A stretch of 64,000 nt of DNA from Drosophila persimilis (Eukaryota > Arthropoda > Insecta > Diptera > Drosophilidae): NCBI RefSeq assembly GCF_003286085.1, contig NW_020825332.1:1545001-1609000 (forward strand), given 5' to 3'. The notes beneath the pieces were generated by a model. That model made no database searches. It was not told where the DNA came from and was given only the letters and a program-made list of their open reading frames with translations. Of this stretch, positions 22,658 through 36,370 are shown piece after piece. How positions within the stretch are numbered: the first letter of the stretch is position 1; the number at the start of each line of letters is the position of its first letter. A program made the translations under genes and the position numbers.

Positions 22658-25600
22658 TCATATTTCGCATTCAAACTCCGAGATGCGATGGTTGAAGTAC
22701 ACCACACCATGCTCGAGATCCTCGCTGAAGCCGCTCACGTCCATGTAGTCGGAGGCGGCCGAGTCGTCGTCGACCCATTTGTGCAGCGATCGGGTGATTT
22801 CCAGCCGGGACTGGGCGAACGATGGGCGCATGTGCGGATCCTTGTGCCAGCAGCGGGACATCAGGTTGTAGAACTCATGGCGGCTCTCCTTGGGCAGCTC
22901 GGGACGCAGACCCTGCGGCACCCGGCGTATCACTTCGCGGCCCGTCTGCTGGGAGTACGGCGTGGAGCCTGTACAAATGAAAGGGTTAAGCATTACAAAA
23001 CTTCCCTGAAAGATATTTCCTTTCGCGTTACACATACCCAATGTGGCAATCTCCCAAAGGACAATGCCAAAGGCCCAGATGTCCGTTTCGGTGGTGAACA
23101 TGTGATACTGCAGGCTCTCGGGCGCCATCCATCTAATGGGCAGAGCGTGGCGCTTGCCAATCGTGTCGTGGCCGCCATGTGACTTCTTTTCGCCATGGGA
23201 GTGATGATGCTCCTTCGAGCAGTGTCCGTTACTCTGTCCCTGGCCGAAGGTGTGCTGCCAGTGCTGCAGGATGTAGCGACTGCCAAAGTCAAACTTGAAC
23301 TTAAGAGCATTGCTGCGCAGTATATCGTTGGCCGCATTCTTCTCCTGCTCCTTGCGCATGCGCTCCGCATCCAGGTCAATGGACATGCCAAAATCACAAA
23401 TCTTGCACATGCCATTGTGATCGAGGAGCACATTTCGAGCGGCCAGATCTCGATGAACAATCTGTGGAATGAGACAGGGTATTAGCATTGGCTTGGACTT
23501 GGCCACTTGACGATTGATTGATTGGTCTTACCCTTCGCCCTGCTATGTACTCCATGCCGCAGGCAATGTCCAGGGCAAAGCCCGCCAGGGTTCGCGGAGA
23601 GAGTGGAGCCAGACTGCGTCCACCTGGCACTGAGGCGGGCAGGATGTTCGTGGCACTCCGAGCTGCCCTCAAGAGCGATAGAAGGCGACCACGCATCGCA
23701 TACTCCATGATCAGCATGTGGGGCTCTGCAAAGGAACGGAACACGCGACTTTAATATCAAACCATCGATCCTAATGATCATTCTTACCGCTCTCGACGCA
23801 GGCTCCGAGGAGGGTGACCACATTCTGATGGGAGCCCAGCTTCCTCATGATGTTGGCCTCGTCCTTGAGGCTCACCTGCGCACTGCAGGCGCGTATCGTC
23901 TTGACGGCCACAATGCGCGTGGCACCAAAGTGGCCGCTGAGGTCGTCCGCCTCCGCCTTCCACACCTGCCCGAAGTTGCCCTCGCCCAGGAGGCTCTTCA
24001 GGCGAATGTTGCTGCGATCAAAGTCCTGGTACTCGCTGGCCAGCGACGTCTTGTCGTCCATCGTATAGCGATTGTGGTTGGCATCCCGCGACGCCTGCGA
24101 CATGGGCATGGCCTGGTGTTGCGCATGATGGTGTTGCTGTTGCTGTTGTTGTTGGTGATGGTGCTGATGGTGATCCACCTCGTCCTCCTCCTCCTCCAGC
24201 TGGTACTTGGAGTCCACCTTCTTCACGGGACTGATGGGCTGCTGGTCCGTGATGCACACGTCAAAGACCTCGCCGTGCTTCTTGGCCCTGCGACGCACCA
24301 CATAGTTGCGCACCAGATAGAGGATGATGGCGGCCAGCGGTATCACGCCCACGGCCACCAGCACCAGGGTCACGAGATTCATTCGCCGCATCTCCAGATC
24401 CACGTCCCGCTCGTTGGCAATCACAATCGTGGAGCTGATGTCCAGCGGCGTGGCGCTGGCCGACGAGGAGGATTCCACCACCCCAATATAGACATCAGCG
24501 GGTGGTGCTGCCTGTGTGGTGCTGGTGCTGCTGCTCGTGCTGCTGCTGCTGGTGGTGGTGCGCGGGTGCACTGTGGATCGCACTGAGGTCAGCACTGTGG
24601 TGCGCAGTATCTTCGGACTCGAGTCGGTGGTGTGCGACAGCTGCGTGTGGGGTGTGCGCGGCGTGGCGCCACAGTCGGAGGTGTTGTTGCAGAAGATGAT
24701 GAGATTGTTCTGATCCTCGATGTTGATCTCTTGCGTTAGGGCTGGCCCCAACGCCCGAATCAGCTCTGTGTCCTTCTCGATGATGCTCTTTCGCTTCGGT
24801 GTGGTTGGAACGACGGAATGGATGGTGGTGGTGCTCGAGGTGGTGCCCGGCGTTGTGCTGGTTGTAGTCTTTGCTGTTGTTGTTGTTGTGGTTGTGGTTG
24901 GTGCTTTCGTGGTGGTTCTCTTGGTGGTGGTGGGGCTAGGTGGTGGTGGTGGTGCTTGAGTGGTTGTTGTGCTTGTTGTTGTAGGCTTCGCTGTTGTGGT
25001 GGTGCTTGTACTGGTGGTTGTGGTTGCCTCTGGCTGCTGCACTTCTGCCTGCCCCAACGTCGTATCCTCCTCGGCACTCAGCACCGTGATGATGAGCGGC
25101 GTCGAGGAAGAAGGCTGTGCTGCCTTGGGGGCCACCACCCTTCGCACCACCACGGGCTTGGCCACCTCCGTTTCGGACTGCAGTCCCGCTGTGGGTCGCC
25201 CCGAGCCCACATATCGCGTGCGGCTTACTGGTGGGGCGAACACAGCGGGGGGTGGTGGTGGCGGTGGGTCAGCCGCTGCGGCTATGCCTCGTTCCCGCAT
25301 GTGGTACTTGTAGCGACTGCGACTGCGCTCCACGGCGGTCAGGGGACGTCGCGTGGAGACTGTGGGTCTGGATGTGGTGCTGGTGCTGGTCGTCAGAGTC
25401 TGACTGGGTGTAGGGGTGGTGCTCTGAGCCACCGATACTTCCAGCACACGTGGATGCTCGTCGTCGCCTTCGGCTGCCTTGATGGTCAGGCCTCCGGGCC
25501 TAATCGGCGGGAGTTTGGCTCCAAAATAAACGTACGGCTTCAGCTCGTCGTCTTCCTCATCATCGTCCTGCTCCTGCTCCTGCTCCTGTTCGTGCTCCAC

Positions 25601-28600
25601 GGAAGTGACCCTGCCACGCACAGCCTTGCCCACCACCGGGGGCTTGGTCCCGTCTGCAATGTGGTTAAGCGTGTCGTTCTGCTCCTTGGCCACCACAAAG
25701 AGGCCGTGGGAGGACTCATCGCTGAAGAGGATCTCATTGGTGTCGCGATCTGCAGCGCCACCAGCAGCCGCTCCGCCGCCACCCACCTTCATGGATCCCT
25801 TTGGCACCGCAGAGGAACTGTTCGCCCCCGGCTGTCCCCCCCGCTCCATGGTCCCCGCCATGGCCATGCGGGTGAAGTTGGCGCACTGCCGCATGCAGCT
25901 GGCGGTGGTGCGGCGCGTAAAGTTCTTGGTGCAGTTCCTGATGCACACGGACCGCGGATCGCTCGGCGACTTGGAGGTGCTCTCCACGGCCGCGGCCGCC
26001 GCCGCCGCTTGGGATATGCCACTGCGTCCTGTGGTGCCGCCGATGCGGGTGCGGAAGCCACCGCGATGCAGGGCCGTACGCCGGGCGGCCAAGACGTTCA
26101 TCAGCTTGCGCTCTCGGTCCTGCGCAGAGTTGAGGGGCGGCGCAATCGATGGCCGATTAGCACCCGAGGGTCGATAGGTGGTGGGCTTATCCCCGACGGC
26201 ATCTGGAACGGTGGAGGGAGAGAGAGGCGAGATATGAGTACGAATGCGATGTATGAATAAATTTCCATTCTCGACGCCAGATCGTGACAAAATATTGGAA
26301 AAACAATCTCTCGGATTGCGACTAAACCAACAACGAAGCAGCAGCACGAAACTCGTTTGGAATGCGGAGCGAACTTTGCCTTTGGGTAAAGGCCTCGTCA
26401 TCATCCACAACATCTTAGCATCTCAGCATCTCAGCATCTCGGCATCTGGTTGGAATCATCAACAGCATCGTGAACATCTTGCAGGCCACTATTTTGGGGC
26501 CATTAATCAGCTTGTTTCAAATGTTTCTTAGCCTAGAAAATAGCTACAAACTGGTCCAAGCCCCCCAACTTTAGATGCAGCCTAATGCTGGCCCACTAAT
26601 TAGTCGTGCTGGCTGGCAGGGGGAGTGGGCGGGCAGGCGGGCAGGCAGGCACAATTTGTGTTCTAAGCGCCTCCGGGCAGGCAGCTGGCCATTCTCGCTG
26701 GATTGAGCAATGGGCCTAATTCCATTGACTGCTTTGCTGCCTAACTGGCTAACTGGCCTGACCCATGAATCAGTTAAAACAATTACAAGGCGGCTGAGAC
26801 TCTCAAACTGGAGGCTTGCACAATTGTTTAATTTTCACGTTGCCAAAAACAATTGCAAACAAAACACGGCTGTCGCTGACGTTGGCTGCTGCTGCCGCTG
26901 CTGTTGCTGCTGCTTTTCACAAACATTTAGTTCATTGGCTTGCAGTTTGGGCCAAGGTTAGGTCTGGCCTGGCATCTCAAGCGCGGCAGCCACGCAACAC
27001 GACGGCGGCTAGAACAAGTTGCAGAGATGCCTCCGCTGTTGCCACTGCCGCATTTTGGCCACTTGTATAGCTTTTTGACTGAATAACTAACTGACTTCTC
27101 CCACCACTACGCCACTACGCCATACGCCACTGAGCCATTGAGCGATTTGTCTTTGTTTTGGCCAAGTCGTGGCTGTGGCTGTGTGTGTGTTTCTGTTTCT
27201 ATTTTTGTGATTTTCGTATTCGTTTATTTTCCATATTGTACAACACTGTGCGCCCCATTTGGGCGTCTCGTCACGTTGCCTGCCTTCAATGAAACGACAG
27301 GCAGCCCGTCGGACGCGTCGGCTGCCATTTTCAGCCACAGTCCACAGAAACTGGCGCTGCCTAGGCTATGGCTTTGTACCCTATCTTTCTCTCTCTCTCT
27401 CTCTCTTTCTCTGAAGGGTAGCTCAACTAAAGGAAGCCACTGAAAGTTGGAAACTTCAGCTAAAAAGTCCCACCCACCAGCTATGATGCAGTGAGCAGGG
27501 TATCTTCCCATTCGATGTGTTTCTTTTTGTCTTTGCCTGCTTATCGTATTGGGAATTATGGCCTAGCCATACCGTGGCCTGCGCGACTTCTTGGCATTAG
27601 CCATGCTGCTGCTGTTGCTGCTGTTGCTGCTGTGGCCATCGGTCTCTCCATGCCCCAGCCGCTTTGGCATGCGTTGTGGAATTTTAATTTGATTTTGGTC
27701 ATATATACACCACGACTTTTGTCGGCTGCGGCACAGAGACAGCGACACAGCCTTAGTTCAGGCCAAGCTGAGCGAACCGAACCGAACCGTACCGAGCCAA
27801 GACCAAAATCCACAACGAACCAAAGCCAAATGGCCAACAGAAACAGTTCGTTCTCCTCCTCCTGCTCCTACTCCTACTCCACCGACAGTTTTGGGGTGGC
27901 ATTGCGATCTTCCAAATAGCATCTACCAGTGGGGAGAATTCTAATCTTTCTGTTTAAAAGTGCTTACATAATGCCCGAAAATTGTGCAGCTTTTTGGGCA
28001 GGTGATTAATCGGTGGCTGAAAAAGCAGCAAACGGATGCGACGGCATGACTAATGCCCAGCAGTTGCTTCTACATTTTGTTGTGCTCTGTGAAATTTGGT
28101 ATCGAACTCTGGCCCCAGCCACAGCCACAGCCGGAGGCAGAGACAATGGCGGAGAGACCCCACCCCAGACTGGGACGGACTGGCGGCGATTCTGACCAAA
28201 AAGCCAAGTTTATTTGGCAGCTAATGAGGCATCACCGCACAATGCCCCATCAAGGTAGCAGCCGCCAGAGCAGCAGCAACAGCAGCAGCGTCTGCTCCTC
28301 CTCCCCTTAATTGCACAAAGCCATAGATAATGTCCGAATGGATCCACAAACAAAACTAAAAGTACGATGGATGGGTACGAGTAGGGTATGTTTGGGTATG
28401 TTCGGGTATGGTATGCCCGTACCCGTGCATGGGTATTAGCGCTTGAATGAATCGCATGTCTTGGGCTTTTGTTTAGAACTTTTAATTAAAAATAAATTAC
28501 TGACACGAGTGGGCAGCAGTCGCAACTGACTTTGCAGTTTGTTTCATTGCTAATTGACAAGCACACACACACACACACACGCGCGCAGATACACCCTCAT

Positions 28601-30105
28601 AGATACACTGCAGTTTGATCGTTTGATCGTGTGTGTGTGTGTGCGCTGACAGCTGTGTTTGATTCGATTGTCTAAACTTATTTAATGGTGTCGCACACTC
28701 GCTGTTATGAAATATCATTCAATGAGCGGAAAACACATAACATAATAATCATATGGCAGGCAGGCAGCATGGGCTCTGGCTCTGGCTCTAGATCTAGCTC
28801 TGACTTTGTGACACAAATGTCAATCATACGCAACGATGCACAGGCCGCCAAAAAAACAAAGCAAATTGACAGCGAAAATTTCGAAATTTCCGTTCAAATA
28901 TGAAGAATGAAAATCATTAAATAAGGTGATCGTTAGAATTCGGATTTTTATAATTCAAATTTGGAAATACAAATTAATTTCTGATTTTATTCATAGACCT
29001 TTTTTATTATTGTTATTATTTTATGAAAAAATAGTAAAATTATTTTTGTTTATAATAAAATTATTTTTATTATAAACATCAGAAAAATCTTGTTTTAAAT
29101 TTAACAAAAATTAAAAAAAAAATCATTTTGAAATTTTTTAAAAAAATACTAAAAATAAAAATCATTTTGCAAATTTCAAAACAAAATTATTTCTAATTTT
29201 GATAATGAAAAGGAAAAAAAAAATAATATTGAATTTATGCAGTGCCTATCGGAGGTTGTGATCTACGCTTTAATCTACGCCTTCGTTTGGTATATGATCT
29301 GTGCCTGTGGTCCCTGATTAAATGTCTTACGAACAATATTTCGAATAAGAGAACATTAAATCGCTTGTAGATGCCGGCATGGATCATTGCGTGGAACAAA
29401 CTTCCGTTTCAAAGACGGACAAGTGGCTTAATTGACAGCCTGTTATGGCATCCAATTAGTTAACAAAACGCTAAGTCCAGTATCTACTTATTAGAGTCGG
29501 TTTTGATTATGGCCCACTGTTATCAAACGGCAGCAGGCAGTTATGGGGCAGGAAGTCGGGCAGTTATCTAATGGAAATCGGTATGAAAATTCACTCAGTG
29601 TCGATGGCTTTTTATGAAGCTATAAATAAAATCGAATAAAGATCCCGAAAATCAATTGGTTTTCAGTTAACAAAACTCAAGCAAATAAAAACTGTTATGG
29701 ATCTGATCCAACTATCGAATGGTTTCCCTAGACAACAAAAAAATATGCACTTAAATATGTGTTATCGAAGCAGTCGTTTACCAATCGAATAGGTTAACTA
29801 TTAATTAATCGTGTTACAAAAGAAAAGAGTCAGCCTCTAGCACATGTCTTACAGTTTCGAAACGCACTGTGTTTTTTTTGTTTTGGCGACCTTGAAGCAT
29901 CTCTTTCTCTCCCACTCTTCCTCTCTCTCTCTCTCTGTTTTGGTTTATTTCCTGGCCAACGAAAGAAAGTAATCCAAGCACTCAAAAATGCAAATCCAGT
30001 CGCTGAAAAACTTTCATTAATTCGTTGGCACTAATTCACGCGGCACAGCCTCACTTTTGCTTTCTGGTTTGCACTCACACAGCCACACAAACAGATGCAT
30101 ACACA

Positions 30106-30138
<33 letters not shown>

Positions 30139-33100
30139 CAGAGAGACAGAGAGAGGCATATACTGTTGCAGACACAGTTCATAAATACAATTTTTAAATG
30201 CCGCCTTGGCAGCAACAAAAACTTTCTCCGCTTTCGTTGCAATATTTCTTGGCTGCTCTTTTTTTGTTGCTGTTGCTGTTGCTTTCTCGCTTTCGTTTGC
30301 AGTGCTGCACCCTATCTGATCGGATCGCATCCTATCCCCCATGCCATAGCAGACATCCCCCACTGGCCCACGTTCATGGCTAAAACGTGTTTTTGGTCAT
30401 TGTGTTTGTTCGCAGATAGGCATAGCGGCACAGACATGCAACAAGACATGTCTTGGCCAGTCCGAGAGCCAATCGAAAGCATTTCTAATGTGAAATCGAA
30501 GCATGCAACGGAAAAACGCCATGAAAAACGGAAAATGCCAAACATCGAAATGCCTACGATTCCCGCAACCATAACGAGAGAGAGAGATTCCGCCACCTAG
30601 CGGGGGTGTATGGGATACAAGGGAGTGGCTTTCCAACCAACCAACCAACCAACCATCCATTCAGGTAAATCTCCCCCTCAAAGAGGCCCCAGGAGTCCGG
30701 TTCAAGCAGGCGACATTTGTCCATAGAAGGAGCCAATGCTTCGGGGCAACTCCAAATGCAGCAACTCCCAGCTCTTGTGGGTGCCGGAGACGAATGCAGG
30801 AAGTGCATTGCGACGACGTGAGAAAGCCAAAAGAAATGGCAAAGGTACTGCCAAACAGCCAAAGGAAAAGGAAAAGTCAAGGAAAAGCAAGGCAACAGCC
30901 ATCGCGGATGTCAATGCGGAAATGCAGTTAAAAGCTGAAGTTGTCGTGAAATGCCTCTAAATGAATCGTTTTGCTTTTGGCTCTGGGTTTGATGTTTGAA
31001 TTTCAGACGGAGCCTTACTTTTCGTTTTAGTTTCAGTTTCCTGATGGTGCTGTTAACCCTTGGCTGACAGACTGCTGACGCCCCAAAAAAGCAGATAAAA
31101 CAGCACTCAGCAGCGCCGGCTCCTAGCCTGACCTTTTAATGGCGCAATTACGTAGACCGATTTCCACCTTGTGGCAGGCCCTCACAAAAGATATATGTGT
31201 ACAATATACATATTATACTATATACCCCTCCCCAATCGCGCACATATGTTAAATGTTGGATAATTGCTAAGTTTTGTTTCTTTATTTTTTTGTTCATGAT
31301 TTTCGTTTTCGTTTCGTTAGTTTGTTTTTCCTCCTGCGCTTTTTTTTTTTTGTTTTTGTTGCTGCCATTGTGCGGCTTCCGTTTTTTTTGTGCCTCTCCG
31401 CCTGGAAAAGTTTTCAATACTCGTCGTACCCCCACGTCGAGTAGCTGTGTGCATTGAGGCGTTGCAAATGGCTGTGGGGCGTGGCACATGTTCATCAACA
31501 TCATCGGAGGCAGACGCTGAGGCAGAGGCAGCTCCCAGATCCCAACAAAGTCTCTCATCAGCCCCAGGTTTTTTTTTTTACGCAATGCAATGCGATCTCC
31601 CCTGCCCTCTCGCTGCGCACCCCCGTCCATCATTAGTTTCGGCCACTTTCTTTTGTCCCAGCGGATTTTTAATTAAGTCCCCCACTAAATCATCTTCGTT
31701 GCGTAACCCGTGTAAGCCCGTAAACCTTCCCCACTCCCCCCCGCACACACACACAGTTGTGGGTCAGCATTTGGATTATTAATCACGCAAGAAAACCAAC
31801 AGCAACAAAAAGGGGGGGGGGGGGGGCCAAATGATGGCCAAATGATGGACCTGCTGGAACCCCTCTAGCCAAAAAGGGTTCATTAAACCTCTCCGGGCTA
31901 ACCGCAAACAACTTTTTCGCAACGAAAGTTAATGAAAAAGAAATTATAAACATTTTATATAAAAGAAACAAAAAAAAAAACAAAAAACAAAAACAAAAAA
32001 CCTAAAGCAAAAAATTGAAATTCGCCGCGATCACCGCGAAACACACAAATTGCGCATTTTATTTCCTTTTCCTAGGCAGCGCCAAAAACAACACTTAAAA
32101 AACTTACAAACTCAAACCACAAGCTAGGAATGGGAATGGAATGGAATGGAATGGAAATGGGGTCTTCAAATAAAATAAAATTGAAAAGCGAAAACTGCAA
32201 GCAAAAAACCAAAAAAAAAAAAAAAAAAGCAACGTAAATGTGAAGGAAATAAAGCGAAAAGTGGTCGATTATAATAAGAATAATTTAGCTTTTAATATAT
32301 AATACCTATTATATGTGATATTTGGCCAAAAACAAATTAGATTCAAATGAAATTTGGGGTTTTTAGAGCATGAAAAAATCCATCATTGTGGGATTCCCTT
32401 TGGCCTTTAGAAAATAGAACCCAACGATTCGCACTGGAATAAAGCTAAAGAGAGAGAGATGAAAACTCGCCCTTGACTGCTAAGCCACACTGGGAGAGAG
32501 TTCTTTATTGTGTCCTTAACATTGTTCCGATTGCAATCTGTTAAATGAGATCATTCCTTATGATTCTGAGCCATCGGTTTGTTAGAATTGTGTACGAGTA
32601 CCTTCCACCCGGTATTCCAATCTCTTGTACTCAAAAATCGATTTATTTTTCTGTGTATTTTGTTATTTGTTCTTCCAATTCATATTTTTTCCATTTATCT
32701 TTCTCAAATGCTTTACATAATTATATGTAAATAATTCTTGGCCTTGCCATCCGATCACCGACTCTGGCTCTGGCTCTGGCTCTGACTCTGACTTGAATCG
32801 ACTCCAACGATTAGTTCCGTGATGAAGATCTATTATGAAAAATGAACCTACAGCCGTAAGCCGTGTAGAGCTATGTTTACACATGTGTGAGGCCCCATCA
32901 AATAATGAACAAGGCAAATATTTTGATTGAATATTTGTTATTACATATCGAGAGCAGGCCAGGCCAGAGCAGAGCAGAGCAAAATCCCAAATCAAAGTAC
33001 GTAATACGGTAGGGCCAAATATTTAAACAGTTTCAGGCTGATGTGTTTCCCCCTGGCAACAACAATGAATGATTCAACTGCTTTTCTTTTCATGCCTCCT

Positions 33101-35955
33101 TCATCTCCATCCATCTTACCATTTCCCACATCGAATGCACACGCCCCCATATTGCGTATACGCCCTGGCTGCGGCAGTCTCAGTGGCTCTGTGGCAGCTG
33201 CAGAAGACGCTGTCTGAATGCACTTGGCTGCCTGGCTGGCTGGCTGGCTGGTTGCTGGCTTGGTTGGCTTTGTGCGGTTACCTGACTTGGCCGACTCTTT
33301 GTTGACTTTTTAGATTTGCTCTTTGCGCTCTTCTTCTCGGTCGGAGCTTGTGGCTCGAAAACCGCCTGCTAAATGAGTGGGATTACGCAATGGACGCACA
33401 TGAGGGGTCTCTCAAAAAAAAAGAAAAAAACCGAAAAAAAGAAACAGGTAAACGTAATGAGCACACCAGTACCAGTGCCAGCACCAGCCGAAACCACACC
33501 AATATTGATATTTTTCAGCTGAGGATTTTTTTTTTTTTCTCTCTGCTTAAAAGTCTCAAGTATTCGGGGCGACTATCGAGTGTCCGGCAACGACACCTAC
33601 AACCCGCCAGGCGATCCGAAAATTGCATTTCGTAAGAGCCAAAAGACAAAAAAAAAAAACCGAAAACAGAAAAAGATACAACCAAAAATATGCCCATTCA
33701 TCGCACATTTTTAATGTGCATAAATTAAAAATAATCAAAATGCATTAACATTTGTTTAGTTAGCTCTGGGCCTGGCCAAGACCCCATGCCCATGCCCATG
33801 CCCATCGCAGAGAGGCCCCAAAGTGTTTATGTAATCCCTTTGCACTCTCGCGAGGTCTGGGGTTCAGGCCATCAACAAAAAACCGAGGAAGAAAACTAAC
33901 CAAAAAAATATAGTCATAAAAAAAAGGTTCATGAATAAAGATGGGGGGCAGATGGCGGCAATTTTCGTGTCAACACTTTGCCACCAACAAAACCAGTGAT
34001 CTGTGATCTGGAATGGGGATTAGAGCCTACCCTTGGACCCCGAACTCGTACTCGTCTTTGTACTCGTGCACTCCAGTCTAGGCCCAACACTCGAGGGAGC
34101 TGCTCAATTGAATTCCAATTGGTAAAAACTCAATTTCCATTTCAAATGCAAAAGATCGACGATGCGACGCCCACGAGACCATTTTTGAACTTAATTGTTT
34201 ATGAAAATACTTAATTGAAATAACAATTGCTTTAAGCATTCACAAGTGTGAGCCAGCCACGGACAAAAGAGCCAGCCACAGTCGTTGGTCTAATCAATCT
34301 CCACACACACTTGCAACACACCATTTTGTTTGCGAGCCCGAGTGCCAGTCGTATATGAAAGGAAGGCTATCTTCACCTCGACATTTGCCCTTGCAGAACA
34401 GTTTCATATTTTTCGATCGGTTGCAACCTGCGGATGGGTACGCTCTGTGGTGGGCTTATCTCCAAAGTTGTATCTTAATTCAATATATACTCGAATTTTG
34501 AGGTTGAGGGAAGGTTAAACATAATTAACTTGTCTGCTAAGTGTTTCGAAAGTACTGCTATTTGTTGGGCTGCTGTTCCTGAAAACTTGGTAGAAATAAT
34601 CAAAGGTATCAATCAATTAGATGCCCATTTATTGTATTGGTTCTGCTGAAAGAAATAACCCTTAAAACCGGTTCCTTTCCGCCTGATCAACAATCTTTTC
34701 TTTTAAATCGAGTATCTCCTGATTTGATGATTGCAAAGTAAATACTTTCTATCTCAGAAATCTTCTAAGTGGAAAACTTTTCCTTCAACTGACACTCACA
34801 AAGAAATTTGCCGACAAAGCCAACAAGTACATCCGCTTCGTTCCTTCATCTCGCATTCGAGTACGAGTCATCCGCTCATCCAAAAGTGCTGATTGGTACT
34901 ATATATCGAATTAAAACCTGCAACCTGCAAATTTTCAACTACTAGGAATTGAAACACAGCCAGAACTATTGAAAAGCTTGATCATTGGCATGGATCCAGG
35001 TTTAAACATGTTCCTGAAGTCAATTGACATCGTTTGGAGCAACAGCAAAAGGTTCACAATACTGCTGCAAATGGTTTGCCGAATCAGCTGGGAATATTCA
35101 AACCATTTTATACCCATAACTCCATTCAATGGAGATGAAAAATTCCCCCAAAGCCTTTTCTGTCACTCTTCTATCGTCCTTTCGCCTATCTACACGTATA
35201 GCCAACCCATTTATACACCATTAGCTCTTACATTCATGCCATAAACCATTCTAGACAATCCCATAAACCCATTTCCTTTCTCTACCGCAGATGACAAACA
35301 ATTTCTGGCCCCACTTGAAATGCAAAAGATTGCCCAATGCTGATGTGGTTGCGCCTCTTCTTCGGGCCACATTTGGCCTGGCCTGGCCCGGCCGACCGAC
35401 CGGCTGGCTGTCTGGCTGGCTGGATGGCCAATTGTTTTTTGTTTTTTGTTGGCCAGCAACCTGAATGTTTCTTGTGTTGCCGTTGCACCGGCGATTGTTG
35501 CTTCGTCTGCTGGCAGTTGGTCAATAATTGGCATAGATTTATTTTGGCTAGTTGGCAATTTTTTCCCGTGAGTCAATTGGCACCGGGGGTTGGGTGGCCC
35601 GTATGTATGGGTACGGGTAATATGTATGTGCTGTATGGCTGGAAAACTTACCCACATCGCTGGGGCCTAAAATTTCCGCTGAAGTTCGGCTTTCCCCGTC
35701 ACTGGCGGCGGCTGCTGTTGCTGCTGTCGCATTTTGTTGCACTCCCAGTTGAAGTTGCCGGGGCTCCCTGCCCTCCCTCTCTGGTGGCACTGCCGCTGCC
35801 GCTGCCACTGCTGGCTGTCTAATTGCACCATTTGTTGCATTCGTCTGCGTTTCACTTACTGTCGTCGTCGATGTTGCTGCTGCTGCCACCAACAATGCCA
35901 CCAAAAACAACAACCAGCAACAGCAAAATGATTCATTGCTTCGATGAATTTTCAT
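22658..35955 (-). CDS. Tie: Tie-like receptor tyrosine kinase, 1215 aa, five coding exons
   Basis: Minus-strand coding exons are 35652-35955, 23788-26202, 23532-23725, 23038-23461 and 22658-22968. All junctions are GT/AG and the phases agree (1, 1, 0, 1). Exon 1 holds a signal peptide (CCCWLLFLVALLVAAA). The ectodomain (about 30-708) has a short Cys cluster (CIRNCTKNF, CMRQCANF) and long Thr/Ser/Pro mucin-like tracts. One membrane span lies at about 711-732. The kinase domain begins near 835: glycine loop GEGNFG 841-846, ATP lysine 869, catalytic HRDLAARN 974-981, DFG 994-996, APE 1084-1086. The activation segment is unusually long, about 93 residues from DFG to APE. All catalytic residues are present, so an active membrane tyrosine kinase is expected. 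Length and layout fit Drosophila Tie. The family is certain; the orthologue name is from memory. Confidence 0.92.
26203..35651 (-). other. Tie: First coding intron of Tie, about 9.4 kb
   Basis: The donor GTAAGT abuts 35652 and the acceptor TTCCAG abuts 26202, both in phase 1. The intron is non-coding apart from one candidate small ORF at 29235-29387. It holds CTG/CAG and TC runs near 26885-26920 and 27385-27412, CA/GT runs near 28561-28645 and 30100-30137, a very AT-rich block at 28900-29225, and a 15-G run at 31812-31826. A fly intron of this size, next to the signal-peptide exon, probably carries enhancers, but none is identifiable by eye. Confidence 0.7.
29235..29387 (-). CDS. Candidate Arg-rich small ORF, 50 aa
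   Basis: ATG at 29387 to TAA at 29235-29237 on the minus strand encodes 50 residues. The N-terminal half is hydrophobic (YKRFNVLLFEILFVRHLI) and the C-terminal half strongly basic (RDHRHRSYTKRRRRLKRRS). It is a GC-normal island beside a very AT-rich block inside the Tie intron. There is an in-frame stop upstream, so the ATG would be the true start. No family is recognised. It could encode a small basic peptide or be chance. Confidence 0.25.
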   Translation of the reverse strand: MIHAGIYKRFNVLLFEILFVRHLIRDHRHRSYTKRRRRLKRRSQPPIGTA

Positions 35956-36370
35956 CGTAAGCCAAGCATACAAATAAATATCCCAAAATTATAGTTTGGC
36001 TTTTGCTCTGCTTTGCTGTTTCGTTGATTGTTTTCTCTGCTGCTGATTTTCTATCTGGTTTTCTATTGTTCGCTTTGCACAAACACACACACACACACAC
36101 ACACGCGGGTTTTCCAATTTTCCACAATTGTCTTGTAGAATGGAGCTGCGTCTCGTCTCGTCTGCGTGTCGTCCTCCTCCTCCGCTGCTCCGCTGCTCAG
36201 CTTCTCCCCTTTCTCTGCTGTTGCTGCCGTGGATGTTGCAGTTGCTGATGTGGCCGATGTTGCCGATGCTGCTGCTGCTGCTGCTGTTGCTGTTGCGTGC
36301 AATAATTCAAGTCGTGCTGTCGACTTATCTGTGCTGCTGCTTTGGGAAATCGTACGCCTGGCCGTTTCTG
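35956..36370 (-). other. Tie: Tie 5'UTR, first coding exon leader with upstream acceptor
   Basis: Upstream of the Tie ATG at 35955 the minus strand shows leader-like sequence, rich in A and CAGCAG/CAACAG, with no conserved open frame. At 36371-36378 it meets ATTTTGCAG, preceded by a long TC-rich pyrimidine tract, which is a strong 3' splice site. The exon therefore likely begins at 36370 and at least one untranslated exon lies further upstream. Confidence 0.5.

Noticed and set aside
24818..26260. 480-aa plus-strand open frame opposite Tie exon 2
   Set aside because: It is a shadow of Thr/Pro/Ser-rich ectodomain codons; the translation is Gly/Cys/Arg-rich without features. Tie on the minus strand explains the region with correct splicing.
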